From contig CALYLW010000120.1 of assembly GCA_944989445.1 (NCBI GenBank), positions 1,126,181 to 1,190,180 of the forward strand: a DNA stretch of 64,000 bases, read 5' to 3'. This document shows, piece after piece, positions 1 through 24,400 of this stretch. Position 1 is the first letter of the stretch; every line of letters starts with the position of its first letter. The DNA comes from Ampullaceana balthica. Taxonomy: Eukaryota; Mollusca; Gastropoda; Lymnaeidae. The notes below the pieces were generated by a model that ran no database searches, had not been told where the DNA came from, and saw only the letters and a list, made by a program, of their open reading frames with translations. The translations under genes were made by a program, and so were the position numbers.

Positions 1-2224
1 TGATAAGGTCAAGGCCGCATTTGTTACTATTTATATTACAAGTAGGTATTCTAAATGAAAATTTCAAATTATAACTACATTCAATTTGAATATTCCCCTC
101 TATAGTACTTATCTTCATTAGAACAGAACAACAAAAATTATTATTCTACTATGAATAGTTTTTTATTAATGAATTTTTTAGAATTCCAAAATGGCCGCAA
201 CCACTAAGGGTGCAAAAGTGTGTTTTTGACACCCTGTATCTTTAAAAATAACTCTTCCGGAGCTTTGAAACTTCTTTCCCTCACAGAGAAATATACATAT
301 AAAAAACTCAATTTTTTTCAGGTCTGTCACAGTGTTATAAATTATCATTTAATACATTTTACATAAATTTCAAAATATATTAATATTACAATTTTAAGGG
401 AATATATCTATAAATTTTAAAAGTATTAGTAATAGGCTTTGGGACTACGTTTATTGATATATTTTAACAACTAAAACTAAAAACTAAAAAAAATACGGTA
501 GGATTACTAAGATTAAGCTTAGACTCTGACATTTCGGAAAAGGGGTGAAAACATAACTTCAAAAACGTATTAAAATTAAATGAATGAATCCATTCAAACT
601 CTATTGTGAACATTTTAGCAAATCATATATATTTAGTTATTAATTACTTTGATTAGTCATTCAATTAAGAATATCTTCAGTTTACTTAAAAATTATAGAA
701 TAAACATTCTATCACCCCCGGCTAAATAATGCTTTGACCCAGAACTAATTTTATGCTCGAATCAACAGTACACTGAAAGTTTAATGATTTATAGCTAATC
801 GTAGACAAATAGCATTTATATAAAATAAATATATTAAAATAATTAAACATTTCATAACACTAGCAGTAGATTTCATTAATTCCATCGTTATTGTAAATTA
901 AATACAAAGGAATTAAAAATAACCATAGATCGTCATTTTCCATGAAAATAAAGAATCATGGCATAATTATCGATAACTTCTACACTAAATCACAAATAAA
1001 CTAAAATAAAAGTACATTTTAATTAAATTAAACATAGTTGAAGTTTAAATTATCTAATTATGTTTTTACTTACCATTTTCAGCATTAAAATCCATTAAAA
1101 AGTTGCATAATTTGATAAAATAAATCTGCCGAAAGTGCAGGACGTATCAGGCTTGACTTGTTGACACTATTGTTTATCAGAATCAGAAATCTATGGTTTT
1201 GTTTTCAGCTGGCGGAGGATTTTATTATAAGGTGTGATAGTGAAATTATAACAGTTTCGTAGGAAATTGGATGACCTTTCTGAATACATATTTTAGAACG
1301 CTGTAAAATGACTATTTCATAGAAAAAAATCAATTTTTCTTGAAAAATTGATGATTTTTACTCTTTAATTTCACTTTAAAACGGTAAAAATTGTATCAAA
1401 TGGTAGAACTACATTTCCCCCCTCTTAATCAATAAGGTTTTATATGCGTAAGTAGGCGCGACACAACCTCGACAGACAAATTTTTCCAAAAATTTCGCCA
1501 GCTCATTTAGAATACCTATTACAAGTTACAAGTATTATTTGATTGATGGAGGAAATTCGAGTGTGCGGTCTCATATTGACAGATATCCTGCACGTCAAAA
1601 GCATTTAACTTAAAATTACCATATTGATATGTAAATTCGCCGATTTGACGGGCATTGCAGCATTGCAAACACGCGCCATGAGGCGAGGCGAAAAAATTTG
1701 ACCTTTAACGCATGCGCAGACAATTATAAACTCGTTACTTTTTAAAATTTTATTAAATTGAATCGAAACATGACCACAGAGACGTAATCAAAGTCATTTT
1801 ACTTTTACTTCAGCACAAAAATTATATATATATATATAACTTCCCGACTAGTCATAACTTTTCCCGACTTTCTAGACCGGGAAAATTATTTTAAGAGAAT
1901 CCCCGCCTGAGTGCGAACCCTGGGTTTTTAAATTGATTGCAGTCTCACCCCCATTACGTTATATTTGAACGGTCCTTAAAAATGAACTGTCTTAACCTTA
2001 GGACAGAGTGAAGAAATATTAGGGTCCCGATATTCTGATACGATTCCGATTAAATCATTAATCGTCCCATCACTAATTAACACACATCATGCATATAATT
2101 ATAAAGAAATTTCAAGCGCATGTTCATATTTTGCCGCCATATTGGTTTTCGTTTAAGTCTGTGATCGGTTATCTCGGCGCCATTTTTCATACCCCGAGGC
2201 TGTCTACTTTAGCGGGCCCCACTG
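1..2224 (+). mobile_element. pogo/Tigger-like DNA transposon copy, 5' part outside window
   Basis: The right end reads through a CCATATTGG and CCGAGGCTGTC region to GGGCCCCACTG and is followed by TA. It matches the right ends of the copies ending at 11793 and about 17902. Bases 1-43 and 1518-2224 align with 11168 onward and 17223 onward, and are interrupted by the insertion at 44-1517. The terminal CCCACTG plus TA fits the TA target duplication of the Tc1/mariner-pogo group. No transposase frame is recognisable. The superfamily assignment is inference from end sequence and TSD only. Confidence 0.6.
44..1517. mobile_element. Mutator-like (MULE-type) non-autonomous element
   Basis: The ends are perfect 15-bp inverted repeats, AGGTATTCTAAATGA on the left and its reverse complement on the right. 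Both sides are followed by the 9-bp direct repeat ATTACAAGT (35-43 and 1518-1526). Removing it restores a sequence that matches the uninterrupted Tigger-like copies. A 9-bp TSD with symmetric inverted ends is typical of MULEs. If the element is read one base longer, the TSD would be 7 bp. The 1.47 kb interior is A+T-rich with no coding sequence that I recognise. Confidence 0.65.
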
Positions 2225-2323
2225 TATTAACAACTATTCACCTTCTGAGTCTGAGCCTTCTGGTGAATAAAGTAGAAAGCATGGCTGCATCAACTTGATT
2301 ATTGTGTTTTTCATATTCTCATG

Positions 2324-3732
2324 TAAGGTTGTTAAGACCGCTCGTTTTTGAGGACCGGTTAACCTTTAAAAAAAATACCGGTTAACTGGTTAGCCGCTCC
2401 GCATTTATACAATTTATACTATGTTTAGTGAACCAACAAGAGAATGGATCAAATTTTCCAATCGCATCGTTTGATTTGACAACAAAGAGCCCGTGATGTA
2501 CCGACTCTAGTGTTGCTGTCAAAACAGTGAATTCAAAAAAAAATTCGAACAAAGAATTAAACTGTAATGATATTCAATTTTTATGTTATAATATTATTAA
2601 AACGGCATATTATTAATTGTTGTCAAGTCAGTTTGTTTTTGCGGACCGGCTAATCATTTTTAAAAAAAAACGTGTTTTACTGTCCCGTCCGTATTTTCCC
2701 TTAGTTTTTTTTAGAACCAACATGGGAAGGCTGAAGGCATCAAATATTCGCCTCGCCAGTTCTGCTGGTGACGTTACAGCCCGCTTGCTCAGTGCTGTTG
2801 CTTCGGTAACTAAGCGAATACATTTTTTAAATTAAAAATCGGTCACTAGCGAACTCCACAAACAATGATGACGTGTATTTTTATATTTATAAACCAGAAA
2901 TTTATTATTTTTAAGAAAACGCTTTGATTTTGATGTCACGGTCGCTCGCGTGTTGGCTCTGGTATTTTGTCATAACACAACAAAAAATTAACTCCGGGTA
3001 ATAAGCTAATATACAGACTAAGTTCTGATAAAGCGGAGTAAACAGTGATAAAAAGATGGAATTTATTTAAATACCATATTATGTTTCACTCGTCAACTTG
3101 CCAGAATTATGAATTTCGCAGCGCACACGACGATCCCCCCACCCTATTGGGGTTTAGGTGGGGGTTGAGCTACACTCGCCATTTTCCAAGGCATGCTCTA
3201 TTTAAAAAGAGAAATGTTCCTTCCTTTCCCCCAACCCACTGTAGATGTATAACTGGGGGAGGGGATGGAAGGTGTCTCTTCTCGTGGTCTTGTATTGATG
3301 TGTCAAAGCAAGAGGCTTCCTTTTATATAAATAACAAAGACCTGTCGAGCCTTCTAGCCTCCCACCACCCCTAACTAGAAAACTCAGTAACTTGCGAGCG
3401 GCCGGACTGTAGCCGGGACCTTTGACCGTGGTTCAATTCAAGCTCTCGTACAGTGCCTCGACAACAAAGAAAATTAAAATTTAAATAAAATAGCATTCCT
3501 TAGCCGTAGGCGAAGTAGACTAATAGTGATCACGTGTATATTATTTAGATACCGGAATAGGGAGAAAGCGATTTGAAGTACGCGTCGCTCAACACAACAA
3601 AAACGAACTCCGGGGTAAAAAGCTATTACCGGCTTATTGAAGTTGCGGGGGCTTATTGAAATTGCGGTTAACCGATCCTGATTAAATAGGACCGGTCCTG
3701 ATCTGAGGACCGGTTAACCGTTAACAACCTTA
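2324..3732. mobile_element. hAT-type non-autonomous element (TAAGGTTGTTAA ends)
   Basis: The inverted ends are TAAGGTTGTTAA on the left and its complement on the right, with an exact 8-bp TSD TTCTCATG at 2316-2323 and 3733-3740. The 8-bp TSD indicates the hAT superfamily. The interior repeats the motif GGACCGGTTAACC and degenerate versions near both ends (about 2353, 2383, 2644, 3669, 3692, 3706). A 109-codon open frame at 3045-3374 inside it resembles nothing I know and is probably not a gene. Related end sequences occur at about 28914 and 42085. Confidence 0.7.
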
Positions 3733-3740
3733 TTCTCATG

Positions 3741-15316
<11,576 letters not shown>

Positions 15317-15851
15317 GTTAACAGGAAGTTAACAGGAACTATTAAATTCATTTTATCATATTCATATGTAAACTATAATGTAAACTCATGTCAATGGTTA
15401 TTATTTTCATGAATTATCATCTTATTTCATTGTTTCTGTCACATTTATCACCTTGCATTGTTGAGCCATATGAAATTTTAAAGTTTACCAAATAATATAA
15501 CCTACAAAAAAGCTTATAGCAAGTAAAAGAATTTTTTTTTGTTGTACATTTCGATTTTAAAAGAAGTATGGTACTTATACTGAGAATTTTTAAATTATAT
15601 CATGTTTTGGACAAAAAATTCTGATTAAAATAAGCACACAAGACTAATCAACAAATAATTTGTTTTTATTGTATAGAAAAGGGTTACAACAAGACATAAA
15701 ATATATTTTATGTCTTTTATTTTATGTCTTAATAACAATAGTTCACATTAATATGTCAGTTTATATTTTATTTCAGACCACTCCTTGAATGCTTTATTGT
15801 AATGTAAGATAGTTGCATTTTGATATTGTAAGCCATGCATAAGTAAATAAA
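15317..15851 (+). other. SRSF10 3' UTR with AATAAA polyadenylation signal
   Basis: A+T-rich sequence after the TAA codon, with AATAAA at 15846-15851. A further AATAAAATA occurs at about 15972. The transcript end itself cannot be seen from sequence. Confidence 0.5.
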
Positions 15852-16473
15852 TTTCCTAAATTTTTGTTTCATGAAGGTATTTTTCAATAATTTAATTTAT
15901 GGTGTTGATTTAAAATGTCACATTTTAATCAGTGAAGATGACTGATTTGAAGTCAACTTTTTAAAACAAAAATAAAATATTTTCATTCTTTTAAAGCAAG
16001 AAAGAAGAGACAACATAGAAAATAATAATATATTAACATATTTACAATGTACCTGTTAATTAACATTTTATACACTTACTAACATAGAGCCCGGAGTACC
16101 TACAAAATTTCAAAACCGGCTGTCAGAATTGTTGCAATAGTATTAAAAGCTGCCAGATTCTTTTGATTTGCCCTCCATGCGGCTGAACATAATAGTATGT
16201 TTATTGGACATATTAATATCGGTTTTGCTACCCCCAACCCAAGTGTTGCACGTTAAATGTGTTCTCTATTTCAGTAGTGTCATTCAGAATCCTAGATAAT
16301 TTTTAATTAGTTGAGCAAGTCTTATTAAAGTTTGAAATAGTATTCAAGTAGTATATTGGCATATATAACCATTGCCCCTAGATTTAAACTATTTACTTTG
16401 CATCTGATCTATTACAGTAACAATAGTAATGTTAAATAACTTCTAGCAGTTGCTGATGCTTTTTATTACACTA
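15852..16473. other. spacer between SRSF10 and a Tigger-like copy
   Basis: A+T-rich non-coding sequence with no gene, long repeat or inverted ends that I can recognise. Confidence 0.4.
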
Positions 16474-17902
16474 CAGTCGAACCCACTTACCTCGAGCTCG
16501 GTTAGCTCGACCACCCCACTAACTCTACGTTTTTTATTGGAACCGCCAAATTCTCTCTTTGTCTTAGCATTTTTTCATCGGCTAATTTGATTTTTATAAG
16601 TCGCCGAAACCTAATACCTCGAGCACAAAAGAGGGCCAAATTTGCAACTTAACGTTGGTTAGCTCGAGCCTAGCAATGCCTAAAAATTAGTTAAATTACC
16701 GGATGTTATCTTCTTTCACTTTCGATCCATGTGTGAATTAGATGTATTCACCCGAGGTCCGAGGTGCCCGTAAATTGGCGTTAGCGGTCTTTAATCCGTC
16801 ATTATTTCGCAGTGCATGTTATATTATTATTAAACTTAATTCATTTTCTGATGTATTAAATCATTTTATTTTTAAAGATAAACGAATATCTTTAGAAATG
16901 AAAATAAAGGTTTGTATCGAGAATCGACGGTGGTTTTTATTTAATTAAATAAAAAATTATTATTCATAATTCTTCTAAAAGTTTGTTGTTGCTTTGTTAC
17001 CAGTAAGATACGTGACTGACACTAACACACGCGTGACGATGAAATCAAATCATTTTCTTAATATTCCAGTACATGTATTCATGTATATAATATTATTAAT
17101 ATACACGTCATCACTTTTGTAGGTCGAATTCTGATAAGGAATAATTTTTTTTTAAAATTCGCTTAGACTTGGACTAAATTGCTGGCCGAGGTCTAACACA
17201 CAGCAGGTCTAACACACAGCGTGTTGTGATCAAGGGTCAAGACCGCAATAGGTTTATTTATATTACAAGTTTGATTGACAGGAAATTCAAGAGCATTCTA
17301 ATAGTAACAGATACCCTGCAAGTCAAAAGCATTTAATTTAACTTAAAATAACCATATTGATATGTTTATTTTTTTTTATACGCTGATTCGACGGGCATTA
17401 CAAACGCTTGACACGCGCGGCGAAAACTTTTAACGTATGCGCAGACAATTATAAACTGGTAACTTTTTTTTTATTACCGTAAATCGAAACATGACAGGAG
17501 ATGTAATCAAAGTCCTTTACTTCAGCATAAATATATATGTATATAAATTATAAATTCCCGATTAGTCATAACTTTTCCAGACTTTCAAGGCCGAGAAATT
17601 TTTTAAAAAAAGAATTCCCGATGTTTTCCTGAGTGGGAACCATGGTTATATTTAAATGGTCCTTAAAAACGAACGGTCATTACAGCCTTAGGAAAGAGTG
17701 AAGAAATATTAGGGTTCCGATACGATTCCGATTAATCGTCCCATCACTAATTTAACGCTAACTAATTAATCTTGTCCATAAAGAAATTTAAAGCACATGT
17801 TAATATTTTGCCGCCATATTGGTTTTTGTTTTAACTCGATCATCGGTTATCTTGACGCCATTATTCATACCCCAACGCCGTCGACTTAACCGGTTTCGAC
17901 TA
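16474..17902 (+). mobile_element. pogo/Tigger-like element, second full-length-type copy
   Basis: It begins CAGTCGAACCCACTTACC after TA (16472-16473) and ends GACTTAACCGGTTTCGAC, the degraded counterpart. It aligns over most of its length with 9922-11793 but lacks the nested repeat and part of the left interior. The 68-codon frame at 16742 lies in repeat sequence also found at about 10780 and is not a gene. Confidence 0.65.
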
Positions 17903-18422
17903 GATTGTGTGCTTGAATAAAATCTATTTTCTTTGGGCGAACTTACAATTGTTTTTATATTAGTGACATTGCATAGATTTTAATGGAAAAAATATCGCTC
18001 ATTGTAATTAATATGAATCTGGTAGTAAAAGAATTATTAAGGTAACATATATAAGTGAATTTATATGACTTTATAGGGAAATATAAATTATAAGGTTTTT
18101 ACTTTTTCAATAAACTATACAGGTGAAAACTTTTTAAATACCACCCACCTTTATATGTTAATAGTTTTAATTCCTCGGCATTGATCATTCTCATAATACA
18201 CTAAATGCAATCAATTTTTATGTTCTAAACTAAGATGACCAGATGTTTAAAAAAAATATGATTTTATTTTACTGAATGTTATTACTTTTATGTTGACTCA
18301 ACTTGGAGTTTTTTTTTAAATAGTTCGTTTCCTTTTTCTAAGGCCTTTTGTTGATCCAAGCAAAATGCACTGGTCTGTTTCGAGTAAATGAGATTTAGTC
18401 AAAAGAAGGCAGTCCTTAAATC
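17903..18422. other. 3' flank / 3' UTR of LDB
   Basis: Non-coding A+T-rich sequence downstream of the LDB stop codon on the minus strand. TTTATT at 18263-18268 is an AATAAA signal on the minus strand and a plausible LDB polyadenylation site. Confidence 0.4.
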
Positions 18423-21400
18423 CTACTCTTGTTTAATCTCTGCTTCAGTTAATGGTGTGTTTGTGGTTGGAGTGTTGGTTACTGTTGATGGTTGAGAAGT
18501 GTTTTTGTCTGCCCCCCATGGGCCTTGTTGAACTGCTGGGGAGTTGTGAAACTTGTCACCGTTGTCCTCATTATTAGAAGGTTCAAACTGTGAGTTTTCC
18601 AGTCGAGTTATTAGACGCTCATCTTCATCTCCAAATTCACCACCCATTAGAGTAGGTTCACCTACAACCATCACATCCTATTGAGAATAAAATTATCTAT
18701 ACTAAATTGTCATTAAATATATAGTGTTTTAAAAAATTAATTAAATAGAGCATACTATAATTAGAAGTGGTGCTGAGTGAAAGAAAGAAATGTGTGCTGT
18801 GTTTTGAAATTTTTAAATTCCAATTTGCCATCCAGCAATGGAAACAAAGTGTTAGCAGCAAATGGTATTATACTTTTACCTAATAATAACATAATTTTAT
18901 TTTTTTAAAATTTTTTTGTTATACTTAACCTAAATTTCAAATATGCTTCGGGAATCAAAAGTGTTTTAGTTTTAGCTCAAATAAGATCGTAGTGTATCAA
19001 ATTATGAAACAGTGAAATTAATTCGTACAAAAAAAAGTGCACAATTTTAAAGAATTCCAGCTTTACTACTGAAAGTCAGAAATTTGGGATAAAATCTTTT
19101 TAATAGTAGTAATAAACATACTTGTACTTGTATGGAAAATGCTTCCCTACAAAGTATATTGTTGGTTTAACTTACACCAGGCACTGTAGAACCCAAATTG
19201 AATCCTTGGGGTCCTGGAGATCGCTTTTGTTTTCCAGAAGGTGGGGCATCACGATTATTCATATTTCCAGCTCCAGCGTTGTTGCTTGCAGAGCCTTTGC
19301 GTTTTCTCCTTTTACTGGGAGGACGGGCAGATTCTGAATTACAAATAATAACTATTAAATTAACAACTGATCATGCAATGACAAGCATCATCTTAACATT
19401 TCAATTTCATGGGTTAAAGTGGTTGTGATGTCTGTATCAAATTAGAAAATTATCAAAAGGTAACAATACTTGGCATTATCATTTATTATTATCACATAAA
19501 CATATATTCTTTTAAAAAAAAGATGAGATCACTATTGTAATAGTAATAGTAATAAAAAAAATGGCAGAAAATAATTTCAGGAAAAAAAATTTATTTGAGC
19601 ACACTAGCATTTACGATGGTTCATTAGTCCAGAAAATGAATCATTTCACCACATTTAATTTCATGATTCAAATTTACAGAGACTACAATATTAAAGAATA
19701 TAAGAATAAAAAGTATAAATTATAATAGTCTTGAAAAGGTTGATCAAGTCATTCACTTCACCTCATTTCACTACGTTAAGGTTTTAGAACCCTTCAAGAT
19801 AATCAGTGGTAGAATCATTATCTCTAATGAATTATACATTGTTAATTAAGAATAAGGGCAAGTGAAGGCAATAAATGGAAAGATTTGCAACCTCTCTTCA
19901 AAGGCAAGTCACCAACTCGTGCTGCCACTTGCTCTAGGGCACTTGTGGGTGTCAACAGTGTTGGATGAAGCTTCTCTGCTTTGATGAAATCACTTGTCAA
20001 TTAACTTTCCCAAATATCTAGATTCAACACTAGTGATTTTTTGCTCAAAGCCAAGACTTGACATGACATACCTTTTAGAGTTAACTAGTGTGCACCTGAC
20101 AAAACACTACCAGTAATTATAATACATGGTAATGGTATGTTAAGGGTGTTTATTTAAAATTTAAACCTTTTCACTATTTGAATTTAAATGTGGCATCGTT
20201 ATATTCAAGCAATTACAAACTTGAACTGTCAAGGTAAAAAAATACAAATAAGTACTGTATCACTGTAATAATTTAAATTCTTAAGAAGTATTTTAAAAAA
20301 TATGTGTGCTGAAACACAAAATGAAGGAGAAAAATACAACAGCATTAAAATTAAATACTTGAAATTTTTTTTTGTGAATAATGTGTCAGGGATGTTCTTC
20401 AGAATTTTTAAAAAACCAATATCCATGCACATGCATAGGTAGGTTAATGTGGGGAAAAAACAAAATAAGGAATGCAAAATGTGACATAAATGTATCATTT
20501 ACTACGAAAACAATTTTTTTGCTGTTAAAAAAAGAGCAATAATTTTATTTGTTTAAAAGTTTGTGTAAGACACATTGGATTATTTCATAGAACTTATAAA
20601 ATTGATTCTCTAGCAATTTTTATGTCATTTTGCTTCACTTCATATAAAAAAGTAATTTAAAAAGTAGTTAATTTTTTATATTGAGATAAAGTTCAGCAAT
20701 TTGTATGAAGAAATAGGATTCAGTTAAAATGTTATTAAAAAAAGACATTTGATTATTTATTTACATTTATTTATTTTAACTTCATTAAAAAAAGCCATTT
20801 TAATGAAAGCTTTTTAATTAACACAAAATGTATGTTTTGGGGCGTGAATGCTGTGCTTTTGTAATCTATTTTTCTTTTAAAAATTAAAAAACAATATAAA
20901 GATAAATAATAAACAATTTTAAAAAGTAACATAATGGGGAGAATACTTAAATTTGGGACGATGCTTGCCTTTACCTGGCGGCGCCACCATTCGCTGCCAT
21001 TTTTGAAAGAGTGTTGTTTTAAGACAATCACGTGGGTTGAGGCCATAAGCTTTATGCCTAGACATCAATTCTTGCATTGGTTCTAGGATTACACATAACT
21101 GTAAAGACATAAAAGAAGCATGAACAAAACAAATTTACATCTCTCCATACAATTTACTGCATATACATACTCGTCTATACATAAAAAAAAGTAGATAGGT
21201 CATGAAACTAGTTAAGGGGGAAACTTTGCAGTTTACCAAGACAAGTTGCACAATAATTTTAGTCTTAGGCATGCTCCAGCTCCTGTCTGCTTACCGTCCC
21301 TCAATTTCTTGACATTATTCATGTGTTCACATCCTTTTCGCATTATACACACTTTTTAGTTTTTTTTGTTACCCTTGTCTTGGACAAAGTCAACCATTTA

Positions 21401-24400
21401 AATTTTTAAATACTTGAGGATAAGACACATGGTGTTTTATCAGTTGGACATTTCCATAATTAATTGATTTTCAGTGCAGAGGTGTGATATGTGTGATCTC
21501 AGATAATCGTAAAACAGTGAAGGGTGGATAACAAAGAATTAATTTCTACGAAAGCTAATAAAATATTTTTTTTAAAGTTACAAAATATTCAAGTTTCTTG
21601 ATAACTTGCAAACAGATATTTTGCAGTCTCTAACAGTAAATCTAGCCTAATGATCCTTTCAAATGAGTATGTTATTTTGCTAGGCTATGCACCAAGTGAA
21701 AATACAAAATACAGATAATGTGTTGTGTATGTGATTAGGCGCACCTATTCATACGATCAGAGACACCATGTCTAATATTCACTATCTTTTCTAATTTTTT
21801 TAAAACGAACTATTTGGTAAAGAAGTGGGACCTATAAGACAACATATAAACTAGTCTGAATTTAAAGACTACATGTACTCAGAATTCATTATAATGACAA
21901 TCACTGAATATACTTCAGTTACACAAAAATTTCAAATAATGATTTTCCAAATTTCTTTTAAGGTGTTTCAAGCATTACATTCCTAAATACAACTTACACG
22001 AAGAAAATTCAGGGTATAGTTGGTCAAACCCATTCTGGTAATATTTTTTGAAAGTTGTTCAACCATTGTTGGATCTTGCTAAAGAAATAAAACCAAAATG
22101 TTTTAATTAGTTTATTGTTTAATTTCACATCAATTATATACTTGATTCCATCATGATCTAGATTAAAATCTAAATGGTTTTGAACGTCACATCATGTACC
22201 TTTTGGGGAAGTGGTCCCATTAAAGTTCTTATTATGTAGCTCATATATGGAAAGAATATATTTTAAACATTCGAACATATTATGCTTAACATTGGTTACC
22301 CAGTGGATGGATGGATATCACAATAATCTTCTGTATAAAAGGAGCCTCTGTATTACAAAAGATAAGGATGGATGGAAATGGGCCAAACTTTGTACAGAAA
22401 ACCTTGATGACCCATATTAAAACACAATAAGCAACAAAAAAAACTGCTCATTCCTCTTATTTCTGAGCTAGATGCCCTTAATTTCACTGTGAAACAACAC
22501 TATTGGGTTACTCATGAATTGAACTTTATTTTCAAATTTTTTACTGGGACAACTATTATTTTTCAGACCAATGAATTCAATTAAAATCTTTGCAACATCT
22601 CCATTATTTTTCAACCGATTAAAATGTGATAACTTTTTTTGACAACTTTTTTCAGAGTGATTTTCAATAGGGAAAACTCCCTGTGATAGAATGGGTCACC
22701 ACCAGGGCACTTTAAACACAAATAAATAAAGGTTATATCTATTGCATTTCATTGGCATATTGAATTGAGTTAGAAAAATTAGTCTTCTCAAGTTTCTGTA
22801 ATGGTGGGAGGTGGGGGGGGGGTGGAGGAGAAGGGGTTAGGCAATAATTCAAAAATGTAATTTCTAGAAATTATCTATGGTCGTAGCTATTTACTGGAAC
22901 AAAAATGAAAGTGTAGAGTAACAGTAAACACAACTTTGTGTGTCAATTAACTTAATCCATATTTGGTAGATACCGTCATAATCCAACCTGGAACAGAACT
23001 TATTGGAAAATGTGAGAGAAGCCAAAATGGGATCTTAAGAGGAACAGGACTTTATCTGGAATTGGAACTCATGAAATTGAGTAGAACAAGGATTGGTACT
23101 CCACCAGGTATCTAGATTTTGTTGGGAAACAGGGAAAACAGGATCATATCTGGATTATATTTGGTTACATTATCACATTCGACTATGGGACCATTTTGGG
23201 AAAGGGATCCTATCAGAAAATAAATGTTTACAGAACTAACTTTTGTATAGAAGTTGAAAAGAAAAAAATCAGTGAATATAATGAAAATAACATCCTGAAC
23301 AAACGAAGATATACAGCTAGTTTATATATGTTACAGACAAAGTGTGAAATTCAGGCATTCTATAGAATGCCTAGGCAATGTATAGAATGCCTGATGGTTT
23401 CAGGCAAAATATGAAATGATTGCTATTTCATACATTGCCTAGGCATTCTATAGAATGCCGAGTTGTCGTCGGGCAAAGTATGTAATTGGCCTACCCCTGC
23501 AATTTTTCCAGCCACTGATGTTGGCGGTGGCACTTTGGTTGTTGTTTGATGATGGCGATAAAAAGCCTGTGAGTTTTGAAAGTTATTGTAAGACAGCGTT
23601 TAGCCGGTAAGAGGTTCCACTACCAAATCAAAATATTGTCAAAATTCTTCTCACGACGTTAGTTTATATCATCCTGATGAGATTCCTCAGACGTTCTCCC
23701 ATAACGTTTGCCCTTGTATTGCTGTGTGACCATGTCGGAAGAGAATGTAGTGCTAGGACAGCAATCACGCCATATTGACATGCAACGACGGTTCTATGAT
23801 GAGTTATCTAAAGTAAGACCCAATGCTGCTAAAAACATTGTTTTTTTACAACAGAAACTGTTACCAAAAATTGGTGGATGATGTGAAAATGGCTAAGAAC
23901 ACCATTAAGCAAGAACCACGGGAAGATTGGCTGGTGAAACACTATGATGTCATGATGGTGGAAAATAAGAGTAAGTTGATCTACCCTGTTAAAGAAGGCA
24001 TGAGTGCCATTCTGTTTTACGTCGCAGACTCCGAGATATTTGACGTACTTCATAAAGCCTGTTTGGCCAATGGTTATGGAGGACGGGACAGAATGTTGAA
24101 AGAACTTTCACCCAAATACAAGAACGCTACCCGTTATGATATTGAACTGTGTATTAACCATAGTGAACCTTGCCAGAAAAAACAAAAAGGCGCCAAAAAA
24201 GGCATTATGGTCAAGCCAAAGGTTTTTTCTGAATTTAACTCCCGTTGTCAGGTGGATCTCATTGACTTTCAATCCCATCCTGATGGGGAATACAAGTTTA
24301 TAATGGTGTAGCAAGATTATCCCACTAAGTTCGTGGTTTTCAGGACCCTGAAGACAAAGAGGGCAAAAAAAGTAGCATACCAGCTCGTAGACGTATTTAC

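Noticed and set aside
3045..3374. 109-codon frame as a gene
   Set aside because: It lies wholly inside a hAT-type element and shows no domain.
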